DNA of 64,000 bases, taken from Pseudomonas matsuisoli. Its GTDB lineage: Bacteria; Pseudomonadota; Gammaproteobacteria; Pseudomonadales; Pseudomonadaceae. A model generated the notes under the pieces. The model was given only the letters and a program-made list of their open reading frames with translations, did not search any database and was not told the origin of the DNA. Position numbers and translations under genes: made by a program. This document shows, piece by piece, positions 27,298 to 35,312 of the stretch. The stretch's first letter is position 1. Each line of letters begins with the position of its first letter. Location of the stretch: NCBI RefSeq assembly GCF_014647635.1, contig NZ_BMPO01000002.1, forward strand, positions 248,001 to 312,000. The letters are read 5' to 3'.

Positions 27298-28383
27298 ATG
27301 TCACAACAACAAAAATGCCGCCCGTGGGTTGCCGAAGAGGTGGCCAACGATAGCAGCTGGATTCGTCCGTTGGATCCAGCTATCGCCGACGATCTCGATG
27401 CTGCGCTTCGACACGCGATCGAGAGCGGCAAACCGCTGCTTGAAATGACCACGAGCGACTTCCCGATAGGTACACGAGCTTACGATGCGTTCCGTTCCGC
27501 ATTTGACGCCACCCAGCGCGACTGGGGATTTTGTCTTATCAAGGGAATACCCGTTGAACGTTGGTCAGTCGACGAGTTGCAACGCCTGTACTGGGGTATC
27601 GGTCTGCACATGGGCGTGGCTCGAACCCAGAACAAGACCAGTGACATCATGACGTCGGTCAAGGATGCGGGCGGTAGCTACAAGGTCGACGGTGGGCGCG
27701 GCTACAACACAAACGCAGGTTTGGACTTCCACGTGGATTTCTGCGATGTCGTGTCATTGCTGTGCCTGCATCCGGCTAAAAGCGGCGGCACAAGTCTGAT
27801 CACCAGCTCCCTCGCTATACACGATGAAATCATGCGCACCCGGCCAGACCTGGACGAAGCCATTCGCAGCTCCTTTTATTTCAGCCTACAAGGCGCGGGC
27901 TCGGATGATGAGCCCGGCGTTTATCCATGTCCTATATACGGTGAGGTCGATGGCTACCGGGCTTTTCGGACCAATCGAAAGAACATCACCGCGGCTCAAA
28001 ACTACTTCGAAGATGTTCCCCGTCTGACAAGCCAGCAAATCGAAGTGCTGGATTACCTTGACGAGCTGCTATCCGATCCTCGCTTCTGCTACTCAATGGA
28101 CATCCAGAAGGGCGATATGCAGCTGTTGAACAACTTCACAGTAGTGCACTCGAGAACGGATTTCGAGGACTACGAGGACGAGTCCCTTAAACGGCATTTG
28201 TTACGACTCTGGTTGAACGTACCCAACTCACAGCCGCTGCCAGGTAACTGGGTCTCAGCATTTAAAGATGTGCGCCCCGGCTCGGTGCGGGGAGGGAACC
28301 GGGGTAAAAATATTGGACCGGAGTTCCTGAGCTACGAGCGCCGGCAAGCTTCCCATCACGGCATGTTCAATGTCTTTAGCTGA
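27298..28383 (+). CDS. TauD/TfdA-family Fe(II)/2-oxoglutarate dioxygenase
   Basis: A 361-residue protein with a GAGGG site before its ATG. The iron-binding facial triad is visible as HVD (in LDFHVDFCD, residues about 147-149) with a distal histidine in KRHLLRLWLN near residue 300, whose arginine would bind 2-oxoglutarate. VVHSRTDFED lies between them. The family hydroxylates small carboxylates, sulfonates or amino acids. It lies between a carboxylate importer and an AbrB-type membrane protein, so it may act on the same imported compound, but this is inference. No signal peptide is seen. Confidence 0.85.
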   Translation: MSQQQKCRPWVAEEVANDSSWIRPLDPAIADDLDAALRHAIESGKPLLEMTTSDFPIGTRAYDAFRSAFDATQRDWGFCLIKGIPVERWSVDELQRLYWGIGLHMGVARTQNKTSDIMTSVKDAGGSYKVDGGRGYNTNAGLDFHVDFCDVVSLLCLHPAKSGGTSLITSSLAIHDEIMRTRPDLDEAIRSSFYFSLQGAGSDDEPGVYPCPIYGEVDGYRAFRTNRKNITAAQNYFEDVPRLTSQQIEVLDYLDELLSDPRFCYSMDIQKGDMQLLNNFTVVHSRTDFEDYEDESLKRHLLRLWLNVPNSQPLPGNWVSAFKDVRPGSVRGGNRGKNIGPEFLSYERRQASHHGMFNVFS

Positions 28384-28429
28384 GAGCATGATCGGCACGG
28401 TCCGGCAGTGTCTACATCGTTAGCCTCCC

Positions 28430-28466
28430 TGACGAGCGTGGCGGTATACCGTTGCTACGCTCGTCA
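28430..28466. terminator. Hairpin between dioxygenase and AbrB genes
   Basis: TGACGAGCGT (28430-28439) and its exact complement ACGCTCGTCA (28457-28466) flank a 17-base loop that itself contains GGTATACC. There is no T-run, so it may be a weak terminator, an mRNA-stability hairpin or an operator. Confidence 0.45.
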
Positions 28467-28515
28467 ACCGGGACGATCTGGCCGCCGATATTCATGAGAT
28501 GGTTTTGCGGGTGCT

Positions 28516-29568
28516 ATGACCTTTGTGACGTCTTCCTCCTTACGTCCGTTGTTTCACGCCCTTTCGATCGGCCTGTTTTCCGGTGCACTGTTCGATCTAT
28601 GCTCGTTGCCGCTCCCATGGATGCTGGGGCCCTTGGTAGGGAATCTTATTGCCTCTATCAGAGGCTTCGCGGTTGGTGTTCCCGAGTCGTTACGACTGGC
28701 GTTTCTAGGTGTCCTGGGTCTGATACTAGGAGCCCAGGTCTCGCCTGATTTGGCCGCGCGCCTACTCGATTGGCCGGTCTCGGCCGTGCTGCTTTTGATC
28801 GGAGTAGGGTGTTCGACTGCGGCGTGTGCAAGCTGGTATCGCCGTACGGGATTCGATCCAGTTTCCGCCTGGTTCGCGTCCGCCCCTGGGGCCATGACCG
28901 CCATGATTACGATGGGCGAAGCCTGTGGCGGCGACCCTCGAAAAATCGCGATCTCACAATCGTTACGGGTGGTGCTGGTATTACTGATACTGCCGCCGTT
29001 GTTTTGGTTTCAGCAGGGGGCCGGTTCGGTCGGCGCAAACGATGCTTCGCAGAAGGATGCGTCCGCGCTGTACCTGTTGCTGCTTTTGCCACTCCTCATC
29101 GGGATTGGTCGGCGATGTCGTTTACCAACTCCTGCACTGTTGGCTCCGTTGCTTCTCTCCGCATCGCTCTCGGCAACCGACACTGCACATTTCGTGCTGC
29201 CCAACTGGACACAGAACGGAATGCTACTTGTACTTGGATGCGCTATTGGCTCGCGTTTTCAAGGTATGTCGCGAACGCTCCTGGCGCACCACTTATACGG
29301 CGCGTCCATTGCTACGCTTATTTCCTTGCTAGTGCTTGCGGTATTTGCCGAAGCGATCCATCAAGTTGTTGGCGTATCACGCGCTGTTGCAATTCTTGCC
29401 GTGGCGCCCGGAGGCATCGGCGAACTCGCGATACTTGCCGTCGCCTTGGATCTGGACCCCACGTTCGTAGCGTTTCATCACCTGCTTCGGCTGGTGGTTC
29501 TCATGTTTTTTGCCCCGATCTGGGCGCGTTGGTTGTCAGCGCGCGGCAGTCGTGGCGGCGCTCCTTGA
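28516..29568 (+). CDS. AbrB-family membrane protein
   Basis: A 350-residue, highly hydrophobic protein made of two related halves of about five spans each, the layout of the AbrB duplication family (often mislabelled ammonia monooxygenase or transcriptional regulator). The motif LPWMLGPLVGN near residue 34 and the APGAMTAMI and APGGIGELA repeats at equivalent places of the two halves support this. Members are found beside TTT and TRAP carboxylate transporters. The true function is not established. A transport or export role is plausible from topology and context. Confidence 0.82.
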   Translation: MTFVTSSSLRPLFHALSIGLFSGALFDLCSLPLPWMLGPLVGNLIASIRGFAVGVPESLRLAFLGVLGLILGAQVSPDLAARLLDWPVSAVLLLIGVGCSTAACASWYRRTGFDPVSAWFASAPGAMTAMITMGEACGGDPRKIAISQSLRVVLVLLILPPLFWFQQGAGSVGANDASQKDASALYLLLLLPLLIGIGRRCRLPTPALLAPLLLSASLSATDTAHFVLPNWTQNGMLLVLGCAIGSRFQGMSRTLLAHHLYGASIATLISLLVLAVFAEAIHQVVGVSRAVAILAVAPGGIGELAILAVALDLDPTFVAFHHLLRLVVLMFFAPIWARWLSARGSRGGAP

Positions 29569-29572
29569 GCGT

Positions 29573-30430
29573 TCAGCGAGCAATGCATCGCTTGATCTCG
29601 TCGATGAGTGCACTGTCTTTTTCGAGCTTCCGCGTCACGAGCGAAAAACGCAGGCGCGGTTTTTCGTCTGATAATGGATAGACATTGACGCCGTAGTGAT
29701 TGGCCATCGTTGCCTCTGGTAGCACGACAACTGCCATACCGAAGCCCGATGCGACCATCGATATCACCGCTGGCAGTGATTGCAATTCGATCAAAGGAGG
29801 CGAGGCATTGAAGGTGCTCTCCGCAATGCGCTTGGACAGCCGGCCCAATTCACTCGCCCGGTCGTAGCCTACCCATCCCCAATCAGACGGATCCGTTTGC
29901 CCGATTACGTAATCGATGTTCGGTGGCGTTATCAAATAGAACTGTTCTTCCCGGATAACTTGCCATTCCAACTGCTTGCGGCGTGCTTGTTCCGGCTCTG
30001 CCACGATCGCCGCATCGAGTTGGCCGACCTTTACCGCTTCGATTAAATCCTGCGACCGGCCTGGGCTACAGACGATACGAATGTTGTGACCATTCTTTTT
30101 CAGGTTACCGAATAGGTGTGGAAGCACCACGGGCTGCATCAGCCCGACAGTGCCTAATTTGAGCGTTCCTTCCAACCGACCTGCCGAAGAGCCACGAAGC
30201 CTCTGTAGATAGCTAACCACGGACGTCATCTCGCGATTGAGCTCAATGGCGAAGGGGGTAGCTTGGACATTCTGGCCTGTTCGATTGAACAGGCTTTGGC
30301 CAAAGTAACGCTCCAATGTCTTGATCTGCATACTGACCGCGCTTGGCGTCACATGGACCTCTTTTGCAGCGAGCGCAAAACTCCCGCTGGCAATCACCTT
30401 CTGGAGGGTCACGAAATAATCAATGCGCAT
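29573..30430 (-). CDS. LysR-family transcriptional regulator
   Basis: A 285-residue regulator. The N-terminal helix-turn-helix is clear: FVTLQKVIASGSFALAAKEV followed by HVTPSAVSMQIKTLERYFGQ, then a LNREMTSVVSYL linker and a periplasmic-binding-like effector domain. It converges with the AbrB gene (4-base gap), and lies at the right end of the carboxylate island. It is the only dedicated regulator in that island and probably senses the carboxylate or a product. The target site is unknown. Confidence 0.92.
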   Translation of the reverse strand: MRIDYFVTLQKVIASGSFALAAKEVHVTPSAVSMQIKTLERYFGQSLFNRTGQNVQATPFAIELNREMTSVVSYLQRLRGSSAGRLEGTLKLGTVGLMQPVVLPHLFGNLKKNGHNIRIVCSPGRSQDLIEAVKVGQLDAAIVAEPEQARRKQLEWQVIREEQFYLITPPNIDYVIGQTDPSDWGWVGYDRASELGRLSKRIAESTFNASPPLIELQSLPAVISMVASGFGMAVVVLPEATMANHYGVNVYPLSDEKPRLRFSLVTRKLEKDSALIDEIKRCIAR

Positions 30431-30773
30431 AGTCGAATGGCAACTCTTATTGTATTTGTTGGGTTTTTGGCTTCAGCCACTTTTTCTAATGTTTCACACG
30501 CCGGGCGAATCTCTCGGGATCACCGTATGGCCAGGCTTACGGATAGCGATATATACCCTTTCTTTGACATGGGGACGTCAGTGCCTTCCCCACTGGATAC
30601 GATCCATGCCATACCGAAGATCGGGGCATATTTCCAGTGGTAAGGAAGGCAATTGTCAGCTGCCCGCCATTTACATAGATTCGCGCATTAGGCCGTAGCG
30701 GCCTATGTTTTGAAAAGTCGCTCCGATGGAGCCTGCCCATACCCTCTGTTGCAACGCATTCGACGGACACGCC
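30431..30773. other. Gene-free interval upstream of pilU
   Basis: A 343-base gap between divergent lysR and pilU. It has a small inverted repeat TAGGCCG-TAG-CGGCCTA at 30689-30705. No convincing coding sequence or T-tailed terminator was found. It presumably holds promoters for both genes. Confidence 0.4.
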
Positions 30774-31931
30774 ATGGATCTGCAATCACTTCTGAAAATC
30801 CTCGCCAGCCAGGATGGCTCCGACCTTTACTTGTCCACGGGCGCGCCGCCCTGTGCGAAATTCAATGGGGTGTTGCGTCCAGTCGGAAGCGAGGCGTTGA
30901 AGGCGGGCGCGATCGCGGAGATTGCGGACAGCATCATGGATACGGAGCAGAAGATCGCCTTCGAGCGTGACCTGGAGATGAACCTAGCGTTGTCGCTCCA
31001 CGGTATCGGGCGTTTCCGGGTGAACATCTTTAAACAGCGCAACGAAGTGTCCATCGTGGCGCGGAACATCAAACTGGACATTCCACGCTTCGAAGATCTG
31101 AAGTTACCGCCGGTATTGCTCGAAACGATCATGGAAAAGCGTGGGCTGGTGTTGTTCGTGGGGGCTACCGGTTCGGGCAAATCCACATCGCTCGCCGCGT
31201 TGATCGACTACCGCAACCGCAACAGCAGTGGACACATCATCACGATCGAAGACCCGGTCGAGTACGTTCACCGGCACAAGAAGTCCATCATCAACCAGCG
31301 GGAAGTAGGCGTCGATACGCGAAGCTTCCATGCCGCGTTGAAGAATACGCTCCGTCAGGCACCAGACGTCATCCTCATCGGCGAGATTCGCGACCGTGAA
31401 ACCATGGAGCATGCGCTGGCCTTCGCGGATACGGGTCACTTGGCCATTTCGACGTTGCACGCCAACAACGCCAACCAGGCGCTGGACCGAATCATCAACT
31501 TTTTCCCGGAGGACCGCCGGCCGCAGTTGCTCAACGACCTGGGCAACAACTTGCGGGCGTTCGTCTCGCAGCGGTTGGTGAAGACCGTCGACGGCAAGCG
31601 CCGCGCTGCGGTGGAAATCATGCTCGGGACGCCGACCATCCGCGATCTGATCCACCGCAACGAGTTTTCCGAATTAAAGGAAATCATGGAGCGCTCACGC
31701 AACCTTGGCATGCAAACCTTCGATCAGGCATTGATCGACCTCGTGCACGAGGGCGCGATAAGTGAAGACGAAGCGGTCAAGAATGCGGACTCCGCCAACA
31801 ATGTCAGGCTGCGTTTGAAGCTGCATCGCGAGGGGGGAGAGCTGGCCGCCGATCCTGTGGAAGCCAAGGGCAGCGGCGCCGCGAATTGGGGCAGCGGTTT
31901 GCGGTTGGAAGATTTGGACGACGAGCGATAG
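30774..31931 (+). CDS. pilU: Type IV pilus retraction ATPase PilU
   Basis: A 385-residue PilT/PilU-family ATPase. The start at 30774 (MDLQSLLKILASQDGSDLYL) matches PilU. Walker A is GATGSGKST (residues 130-138). The Asp box is ITIEDPVEYVHRHKKS, Walker B is DVILIGEIRDRETMEHAL, and the His box is FADTGHLAISTLHANN. The extended C-terminus after the VRLRLKLHREG segment is longer than in PilT and fits PilU, the accessory motor for twitching. PilT, usually adjacent, is not present in the window, so pilU is separated from it or pilT lies elsewhere. Confidence 0.9.
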   Translation: MDLQSLLKILASQDGSDLYLSTGAPPCAKFNGVLRPVGSEALKAGAIAEIADSIMDTEQKIAFERDLEMNLALSLHGIGRFRVNIFKQRNEVSIVARNIKLDIPRFEDLKLPPVLLETIMEKRGLVLFVGATGSGKSTSLAALIDYRNRNSSGHIITIEDPVEYVHRHKKSIINQREVGVDTRSFHAALKNTLRQAPDVILIGEIRDRETMEHALAFADTGHLAISTLHANNANQALDRIINFFPEDRRPQLLNDLGNNLRAFVSQRLVKTVDGKRRAAVEIMLGTPTIRDLIHRNEFSELKEIMERSRNLGMQTFDQALIDLVHEGAISEDEAVKNADSANNVRLRLKLHREGGELAADPVEAKGSGAANWGSGLRLEDLDDER

Positions 31932-32042
31932 GCCTCACTGAGTTGGTGTAATAACAGTCAGTATTTTCTGATCGATCGCGGGCGACTGAAACGGACGGCC
32001 GCCCCGTCGCCCTTACAAAAAACCGTCGGACCAACGCCGTCA

Positions 32043-32065
32043 CTGTAGGGGCGACTTCAGTCGCC
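32043..32065. repeat. Single REP unit (CTGTAGGGGCGAC family)
   Basis: CTGTAGGGGCGACTTCAGTC followed by GCC, one unit of the family seen as a perfect inverted pair at 7318-7414. The rest of the gap 31932-32260 shows nothing recognisable. Confidence 0.65.
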
Positions 32066-32260
32066 TTCTCCAACAGACCCTACCTGTGCCGAGCCCCGCC
32101 TCTCGCACAGGAGGCGATCCATCACTCGCCACGTTTCCTCGCGTACATCTGTCGTCACTTATTGATCGGTTATCCCTCCGAACCTTGCCGTTCAAATACA
32201 CGTCACAGCTCCTGTGCGAAGGTTGCGGCGGCGCGCCTGGCCGCCCTCTTCGAATTGACG

Positions 32261-33175
32261 ATGCTGTATCACCAGCGAGAGAGGTTCACTCTGAAAAACA
32301 TCCGTTTTCTTTTCGCGACCGTCCGCTATACGGGCTGGTCGCTCGTCTGGTTGCTGATCTGGGACATCATTGTGACGGTCGACTTCATGCTTTTCGTCGA
32401 CCCAAGCTTCAGCATGCCTGCCATTCCGCTCACATTGCTTGGTTCAGCGCTCGTGGTGCTGACCAGCTTTCGCAACAGCAGTGCCTATGCCCGCTGGTGG
32501 GAAGCCAGAACGCTTTGGGGGTTGCTGGTCAACAGCTCACGCAGCTTCGCCCGCCAAGTGCTGACCCTGATCGACGATGATGATGGCCTCAACCCCATAA
32601 AGGCTAAGCTGTTGCGGCGTCATGTCGCGTACATCAATTGCTTGGCATCCAATCTCAAGGGCGAAGCGTACGGGGATGAGATTCGAGCGTTCCTGCCCGC
32701 TCGCGAGTTTGAGCAGCGCGACAAGACCAACAATTTCCCCAACGACATCCTGACTGGCTCTGCCGCGATTCTTGCGCAGGAATACAAGGCTGGCCGGCTC
32801 GATAGCATCCGCCTAGAGCGTCTCGAGGCGACCCTGGTGGACATCTCCAATTGCCAAGGCGGCATGGAGCGCATCGCCAATACGCCGCTTCCATATCCTT
32901 ACGTTTACTTCCCACGCCTATTCGTCACGCTGTTTTGCGTGCTGGTACCCATTGGATTGGTCGAAACCCTCGGCTGGTTTACCCCGCTGGCCTCGACTGT
33001 CGTGGGATTCATGCTGTTGGCGATCGAACGAATCGGCACTGACCTCCAGAGCCCGTTCCAGAAGAGCGAGCACCAGATCACCATGGATAAGCTGTGCGAT
33101 ACGATCGAGAAGAACCTCGATTCGATGCTGCGAGACGCGCACGCTGATGTCGCCGGCGAGTTGCCTCGCGGCTAG
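32261..33175 (+). CDS. Bestrophin-like (YneE family) anion channel
   Basis: About 304 residues from the ATG at 32261 (MLYHQRERF). An upstream in-frame codon at 32162 would add 33 unlikely residues. The family motif FRNSSAYARWWEARTLWG is present at about residues 72-89, with several membrane spans (near 25-60 and 215-260) and a VVGFMLLAIERIGTDLQSPF segment near the C-terminus, matching bacterial bestrophin homologues. It would form a pentameric chloride or anion channel in the inner membrane. It is the last housekeeping-type gene before the secretion locus. Confidence 0.85.
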   Translation: MLYHQRERFTLKNIRFLFATVRYTGWSLVWLLIWDIIVTVDFMLFVDPSFSMPAIPLTLLGSALVVLTSFRNSSAYARWWEARTLWGLLVNSSRSFARQVLTLIDDDDGLNPIKAKLLRRHVAYINCLASNLKGEAYGDEIRAFLPAREFEQRDKTNNFPNDILTGSAAILAQEYKAGRLDSIRLERLEATLVDISNCQGGMERIANTPLPYPYVYFPRLFVTLFCVLVPIGLVETLGWFTPLASTVVGFMLLAIERIGTDLQSPFQKSEHQITMDKLCDTIEKNLDSMLRDAHADVAGELPRG

Positions 33176-33367
33176 GAAGAAAGAAAACGGGGATAGGCGG
33201 AAAAATGTCGCGACGCTCTATTTAGCCATTAAACCGTCACGTTACATCTGCATTCTGACCCTGCCGAACACGAAGCATGCCATGCACGGGGTTCGGCGAT
33301 GTGCAGTGTCTGCATCAATGTAGTAGCAGTTTGCGCATGTCTATCTATCCCCAAAGGAGACATCGAT

Positions 33368-33526
33368 ATGAGTACTGTAAATCCTTCTGCCAGCAGTTCA
33401 GACGCCGCTATCGCCAAAATGGAAGCTGCTTTCGACGCGGCTATCGAGAAGTCGGCCAAGATCACTGAGATCACGACTGAGAAGAAGACTGAGCTCGACG
33501 CCACCAAGCAGCGTCCTCAGAACTGA
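33368..33526 (+). CDS. Tiny T3SS-linked protein, candidate needle/pilin or secreted subunit
   Basis: A 52-residue protein with a strong AAAGGAGA site 8 bases before its ATG. It begins MSTVNPSASSSDAAIAK and is an acidic/lysine-rich single amphipathic helix with a Gln/Arg tail. It has no cysteine and no signal peptide. Needle or pilin subunits are small helical proteins encoded near SctD, and this gene lies immediately before sctD. Its start resembles that of the 72-residue gene at 41178 (MSVNP), which shares the AAGGAGAC..GATATG leader. It is shorter than known SctF proteins, so the call is tentative. A nested inverted repeat (33263-33297) lies upstream. Confidence 0.6.
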   Translation: MSTVNPSASSSDAAIAKMEAAFDAAIEKSAKITEITTEKKTELDATKQRPQN

Positions 33527-33534
33527 TTCGCGAT

Positions 33535-33558
33535 GGGGCGGTGCTTCGGCGCCGCCCC
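33535..33558 (+). terminator. Hairpin with TTCG loop after the tiny gene
   Basis: GGGGCGGTGC-TTCG-GCGCCGCCCC forms a 10-pair stem with one G-U pair and a very stable TTCG tetraloop, followed by TT only. It begins 9 bases after the stop of the 52-residue gene and precedes sctD. It likely acts as an attenuator or 3' stabiliser, giving more transcript of the small gene than of the downstream machinery. Confidence 0.7.
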
Positions 33559-33653
33559 TTCGTTCCATCCCGAATTCTTTTCACGAAGCCTTTTCTGCAA
33601 CAGCCAACCCATGGCCGTTCGCTTCGTGACGCTTTTTTCAGGATTCCGAATCA

Positions 33654-34571
33654 ATGGCCGTCTCTCCCCAAACCGCCGTGGCACCGTTGTCGTTGCCGCG
33701 TTTTGTCGTGCTTGCCGGTGCCCATGCCGGCGCCTCGCTGTCGTTAGACCAAGCCGAATGGAAGGTGGGGTCGAGCGCCGATTGCGACGTGATCCTGTCC
33801 GACTCCGACATCGCGAGCCAACACTTCACACTTCGCTTTGGCAAAGCCCAATCGGTCACCGTTGAAGCGACTGGCGCCGATGTGCGCGTCGACGAAGTGG
33901 ATGTCGTTAAGGGCAGTGGCTACAAAGGCCGACTGCCGATGCGCATCCAGGCGGGTGCGGTCGTCATCGCATTGGCCGCACCCGACGGCGTACGCCGCTC
34001 GTTGCGCTTTCCGGCGCTGGCTTCCTGGTTCAACCGCAATGCGGCCGTCGCGGGAGGAGGGGTCGCGGGTATCTGCTTGCTGCTGTATCCCTTCATCGCC
34101 ATGAGCGACGCCGATGCGTCTGCGCCAAAAGCGCCGCCTGCCGTGGTGACGCCAGTAGCAGCGTCAGCTGCCTTGCCGCAGACCGAAGCGCCTGTATCCG
34201 CGTTGAAAACCCGACTTGGCGAAGCTGGCTTGGATCACCTTCGCGTCGATGCACAGGGCTCCTATCTCCAAGTTGGTGGCGAGGTCAACGTCCGCGAAAT
34301 GGAGCAATGGCGCGGCGTCCAGCGCTGGTTCGACGAAACCTATGGGCGGACGCACCTGTTGCACGGGACGGTTCGACTAAGAGAAGTCGCGGCCAACCCT
34401 CGTGTTCGTTTCCAGGCCATCTGGAGCGGCAAGAATCCTTATGTGATCGGCGAGCGCGGACAGCGCTTGTACCCCGGCGCCGCCGTGAGTGATGGCTGGA
34501 TGCTGCAGCGCATCGAAGCTGACCGCGTGATTCTGGCGCGCGATGGCCAGGAGTTCAGTCTGACCTTATGA
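33654..34571 (+). CDS. sctD: T3SS inner-membrane ring protein SctD
   Basis: A 305-residue protein with an N-terminal cytoplasmic FHA-like domain (residues about 15-95, with WKVGSSADCDVILSDSDIAS and a following HFTLRF). One membrane span is at about 126-146, and the periplasmic region has ring-building folds (QGSYLQVGGEVNVREMEQW and VRFQAIWSGKNPYVIGERG). This is the SctD layout, as in Y4yQ of rhizobia and YscD. It would form the outer ring of the inner-membrane platform with SctJ. It is shorter than YscD (about 420 residues). The SctX-like gene follows after 28 bases. Confidence 0.83.
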   Translation: MAVSPQTAVAPLSLPRFVVLAGAHAGASLSLDQAEWKVGSSADCDVILSDSDIASQHFTLRFGKAQSVTVEATGADVRVDEVDVVKGSGYKGRLPMRIQAGAVVIALAAPDGVRRSLRFPALASWFNRNAAVAGGGVAGICLLLYPFIAMSDADASAPKAPPAVVTPVAASAALPQTEAPVSALKTRLGEAGLDHLRVDAQGSYLQVGGEVNVREMEQWRGVQRWFDETYGRTHLLHGTVRLREVAANPRVRFQAIWSGKNPYVIGERGQRLYPGAAVSDGWMLQRIEADRVILARDGQEFSLTL

Positions 34572-34599
34572 AGTACGTAGTCATCCTGGAGCACATTTC

Positions 34600-34983
34600 G
34601 TGAGGGTCGAATCGCACAACGGCGCTCGACGCCTTTCGCCCGAAGCGACACCCCATACCGATGCCGTTCACCGCTTGGTTCCACCGACCCAGGGGGCGGC
34701 ACGCGAGTCATTCGAACGTGCGATTCGCGCGCGACGCTCCGTCGATGTGCGTTCGCTGTTGCGCGAGATTCAGGATGCGACCCTGCCGCGCCTGGAGGAC
34801 ACCTCCATTCTCGGCGGTGCACGGTCGATCGAAGTACTCGACTACCTGATCCAGGAGGTCTTGCCGTCACTTGGGCATGACGTTGAAACCTCGCGCGTCA
34901 TCGAAAAGCTCCTGAGCGAAGAGCTCGACCAGCAATGCGAACTGATGGCGTTGCTCGAACCTGAAATGGAAGCTGTCCCTTGA
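34600..34983 (+). CDS. SctX (YscX)-like T3SS protein
   Basis: A 127-residue soluble protein read from a GTG with CTGGAG about 8 bases upstream. The N-terminal third is Arg/His-rich and unstructured, and the C-terminal two thirds are helical (SIEVLDYLIQEVLPSLG, VIEKLLSEELDQQCELM). It sits between sctD and a TPR gene that leads into sctV, the same order as yscX-yscY-yscV of Yersinia, where YscX is a small early substrate that binds YscY and the SctV export gate. Sequence similarity by eye is weak, so the assignment rests on size, helix pattern and position. Confidence 0.55.
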   Translation: MRVESHNGARRLSPEATPHTDAVHRLVPPTQGAARESFERAIRARRSVDVRSLLREIQDATLPRLEDTSILGGARSIEVLDYLIQEVLPSLGHDVETSRVIEKLLSEELDQQCELMALLEPEMEAVP

Positions 34984-35312
34984 CCCCAAGCGATCTCGAT
35001 GCCGCGCGTTGGCTGCAGGTAAAAGGCGATCTGTATTCCCGTGGCGGCCAACCGCGGCGAGGGCTGGCGCTACTGCTGCTCGCCATGCAGCTGGCCCCTA
35101 CGGATGCCGGCATTCTGCGCACGCTCATAGGCGGCTTTCTCGCCACGGGCGACGGCCGCCGCGCCTTGCTCGGGCTGGACCGACTTGCGCAACTGGAAGC
35201 TGAACAGCGTGACCATCTCTTACTGCGCAGCCGCGCGCTTTGGCTGCTCGGGGAACGCGAACATGCACGGGACTGCTTTCGACACTACTTGAAGAGGAGA
35301 GCCGAAACGTGA
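34980..35312 (+). CDS. SctY (YscY)-like TPR chaperone
   Basis: A 110-residue all-helical protein with about three TPR-like helix pairs (YSRGGQPRRGLALLLLAMQL, TLIGGFLATGDGRRALLGLD, RALWLLGEREHARDCFRHYL). It is read from a TTG whose TG is shared with the previous TGA stop, implying coupling. Its end overlaps the sctV GTG by 4 bases. YscY of Yersinia is a 114-residue TPR-like chaperone of YscX that docks on SctV. Size, fold and position agree. An alternative is a rhizobial Y4yS-like TPR protein. Confidence 0.62.
   Translation: MTPSDLDAARWLQVKGDLYSRGGQPRRGLALLLLAMQLAPTDAGILRTLIGGFLATGDGRRALLGLDRLAQLEAEQRDHLLLRSRALWLLGEREHARDCFRHYLKRRAET

Noticed and set aside
33368-33526. Assignment of the 52-residue gene as a definite SctF needle protein
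   Set aside because: It is too short and lacks recognisable needle signatures, so it is kept only as a candidate.
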